A stretch of 6,462 bases of DNA from Actinomycetes bacterium (lineage in GTDB: Bacteria; Actinomycetota; Acidimicrobiia; Acidimicrobiales; Acidimicrobiaceae), in the NCBI GenBank assembly GCA_021823045.1, contig JAKAPB010000105.1, forward strand, positions 1-6,462, given 5' to 3'. Below, piece by piece: positions 5,632 to 6,462 of this stretch; the stretch's first letter is position 1; each line of letters begins with the position of its first letter. The notes beneath the pieces were generated by a model, which did not search any database, was not told where the DNA came from, and saw nothing but the letters and a program-made list of their open reading frames with translations. The translations under genes were made by a program, and so were the position numbers.

Positions 5632-5723
5632 GGGCGCTCTGACAGTCGGATATTTTGACTTGTTCGAGTCGCTGCACTTGGACGATGCCGTTTTGTTAGG
5701 CTGTCCCCTCAGCTAGCTATTCC

Positions 5724-5729
5724 AAGGAG
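5724..5729 (+). promoter_or_regulatory. Ribosome binding site deciding the TTG start of the metallophosphoesterase gene
   Basis: AAGGAG ends eight bases before the TTG at 5738. An in-frame TAG at 5714-5716 closes the frame upstream. The nearby ATG at 5733 is in another frame and gives only about 35 codons, so the TTG is the start. Confidence 0.75.
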
Positions 5730-5737
5730 CGGATGAA

Positions 5738-6462
5738 TTGCAAAAAGGTGGGGGAGTTTTCGGCTCGGGCGGCAATGAGAATTCTCATGGCGTCGAAGTT
5801 CGATCGACTAGGGAGTCGTTGGATAAGGGCCCGGTTATAAAGGAGGGCGAAGCGACCCCTTTTTATTCGCTAGCCCGAAACGGCGGTGAACCCTATCTGG
5901 TCCGCTACGACCTCGTCGGATCGGAGTTGAGCACCCCTCCGTTTAGCGGGAAGTCGATTTTGCGTTTCGTCCAGCTGACCGACGTCCAACTCGCCGATAC
6001 CGAGAGCCCCGCCCGCTTTGAGTACATCAACCGTTTTTTTCGAGATCCGAAGTTCACCAGATTGATCCCGGGATTTAGGGCACAAGAGACCTTGGTGGTA
6101 GCGCTGCTGGTCAGCTTTGTCGAGGCGATCAATTCGATCGGGGCGTCAGAGGTGACTGGGGCCGGACTCGACCTCGTGCTGACTAGTGGTGATGCAACCG
6201 ACAACGCCCAGGAGAACGAGTTAGACGCCTTCCTGTCGATCCTGGCCGGTGGGGTCGTCCGGCTCAAGTCCATCCCCTCTGGCTACCTCGGGGTTCAGAC
6301 CCAAGGGGTTGGCGACGAGTTCATATGGCACCCGGATCCGGGCAAGACCGACCTGTACAAGGATCTATTCGGTCATCCTACGATCGAGGGCCTGCTAGAC
6401 AAGGCGGTTTCGGAGACCGTGAGTCCGGGACTCAGGGTTCCCTGGATTGGCTGCAACGGTAA
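5738..6462 (+). CDS. Metallophosphoesterase, PPA1498-like family (TIGR03767), N-terminal part (3' end outside window)
   Basis: 241 complete codons from a TTG start, open at the window edge. The N-terminus carries GPVIKEG and GEPYLVRYDL, then the first metal motif region RFVQLTDVQLADTESPARFEYINRF (residue 75 on), then the second motif GDATDNAQENEL with Asp152, Asp155 and Asn156. It ends in VPWIGCNG followed by the first two bases (AA) of a likely Asn codon, exactly where the family's GNHD motif is expected. Metallophosphoesterases use two metal ions to hydrolyse phosphomono- or phosphodiesters. As I recall for this family, the usual DxH of the first motif reads DxQ, here Asp82 and Gln84. There is no signal peptide or membrane helix in the visible part, so this protein looks cytoplasmic. 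It is divergent from the patatin gene; whether the two share a pathway in lipid or phosphodiester turnover is unknown. Substrate not known. Confidence 0.92.
   Translation, partial: MQKGGGVFGSGGNENSHGVEVRSTRESLDKGPVIKEGEATPFYSLARNGGEPYLVRYDLVGSELSTPPFSGKSILRFVQLTDVQLADTESPARFEYINRFFRDPKFTRLIPGFRAQETLVVALLVSFVEAINSIGASEVTGAGLDLVLTSGDATDNAQENELDAFLSILAGGVVRLKSIPSGYLGVQTQGVGDEFIWHPDPGKTDLYKDLFGHPTIEGLLDKAVSETVSPGLRVPWIGCNG

Larger units (their letters stand above)
5085..5737. other. Long non-coding intergenic region with hairpins and short repeats
   Basis: This gap separates the 5' ends of the divergent patatin and metallophosphoesterase genes, so it should hold both promoters, but I cannot point to clear -35/-10 pairs. 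A plus-strand frame at 5380-5610 (TTG start, no Shine-Dalgarno) and a minus-strand frame of similar length lack family features. The structured part is 5434-5631. Positions 5085-5241 and 5259-5433 show nothing I can name. Confidence 0.6.

Noticed and set aside
5733..5840. ATG at 5733 as the start of a small leader peptide overlapping the metallophosphoesterase start
   Set aside because: The frame gives about 35 residues with no features, and the spacing from AAGGAG is too short (three bases) compared with the TTG at 5738.

Overview
The window looks like chromosomal DNA of a high- to mid-GC actinobacterium. The strongest signs are a SigC-like ECF sigma factor with a zinc-binding membrane anti-sigma factor, and a metallophosphoesterase of the PPA1498 type (TIGR03767), a family I know mainly from Actinobacteria. 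GTG and TTG start codons fit this. By eye the GC content is only moderate, so a lower-GC lineage such as the Acidimicrobiia is a reasonable but unproven guess. I see no mobile element, CRISPR array, tRNA or rRNA.

Layout. Positions 1-3067 hold three genes on the minus strand, read from right to left: an anti-sigma factor (2129-3067), a polytopic membrane protein fused to an exported Sco-type domain (359-2128), and the start of a secreted lipoprotein (1-332, running off the left edge). The first two abut (TAG directly followed by ATG) and the third starts 26 bases after the second stops, so they look like one operon. The ECF sigma factor (3126-3707) is divergent from this operon, with only a short space between the start codons. 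Positions 3708-3938 separate it from a convergent patatin-like phospholipase gene (3939-5084, minus strand); this gap holds three small hairpins. Positions 5085-5737 form a 650-base non-coding stretch rich in hairpins and short repeats. The plus-strand metallophosphoesterase gene starts at a TTG codon (5738) with a good Shine-Dalgarno sequence and runs off the right edge just before its expected GNHD motif.

How the genes may work together. The anti-sigma factor should hold the sigma factor at the membrane. Its four-helix membrane domain resembles, from memory, actinobacterial anti-sigma proteins linked to SigC-type factors, which in Corynebacterium and Mycobacterium have been tied to cytochrome oxidase function and copper. 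The operon partner carries a complete Sco copper/thiol site (CxxxC plus distal His) on the outer face of the membrane. The simplest reading is a self-contained module that senses and repairs copper supply or terminal-oxidase assembly. The patatin and metallophosphoesterase genes appear to be separate units. The most unusual points are the duplicated four-helix unit in the Sco fusion, the long C-terminal tail of the anti-sigma factor, and the structured intergenic region near 5430-5630.
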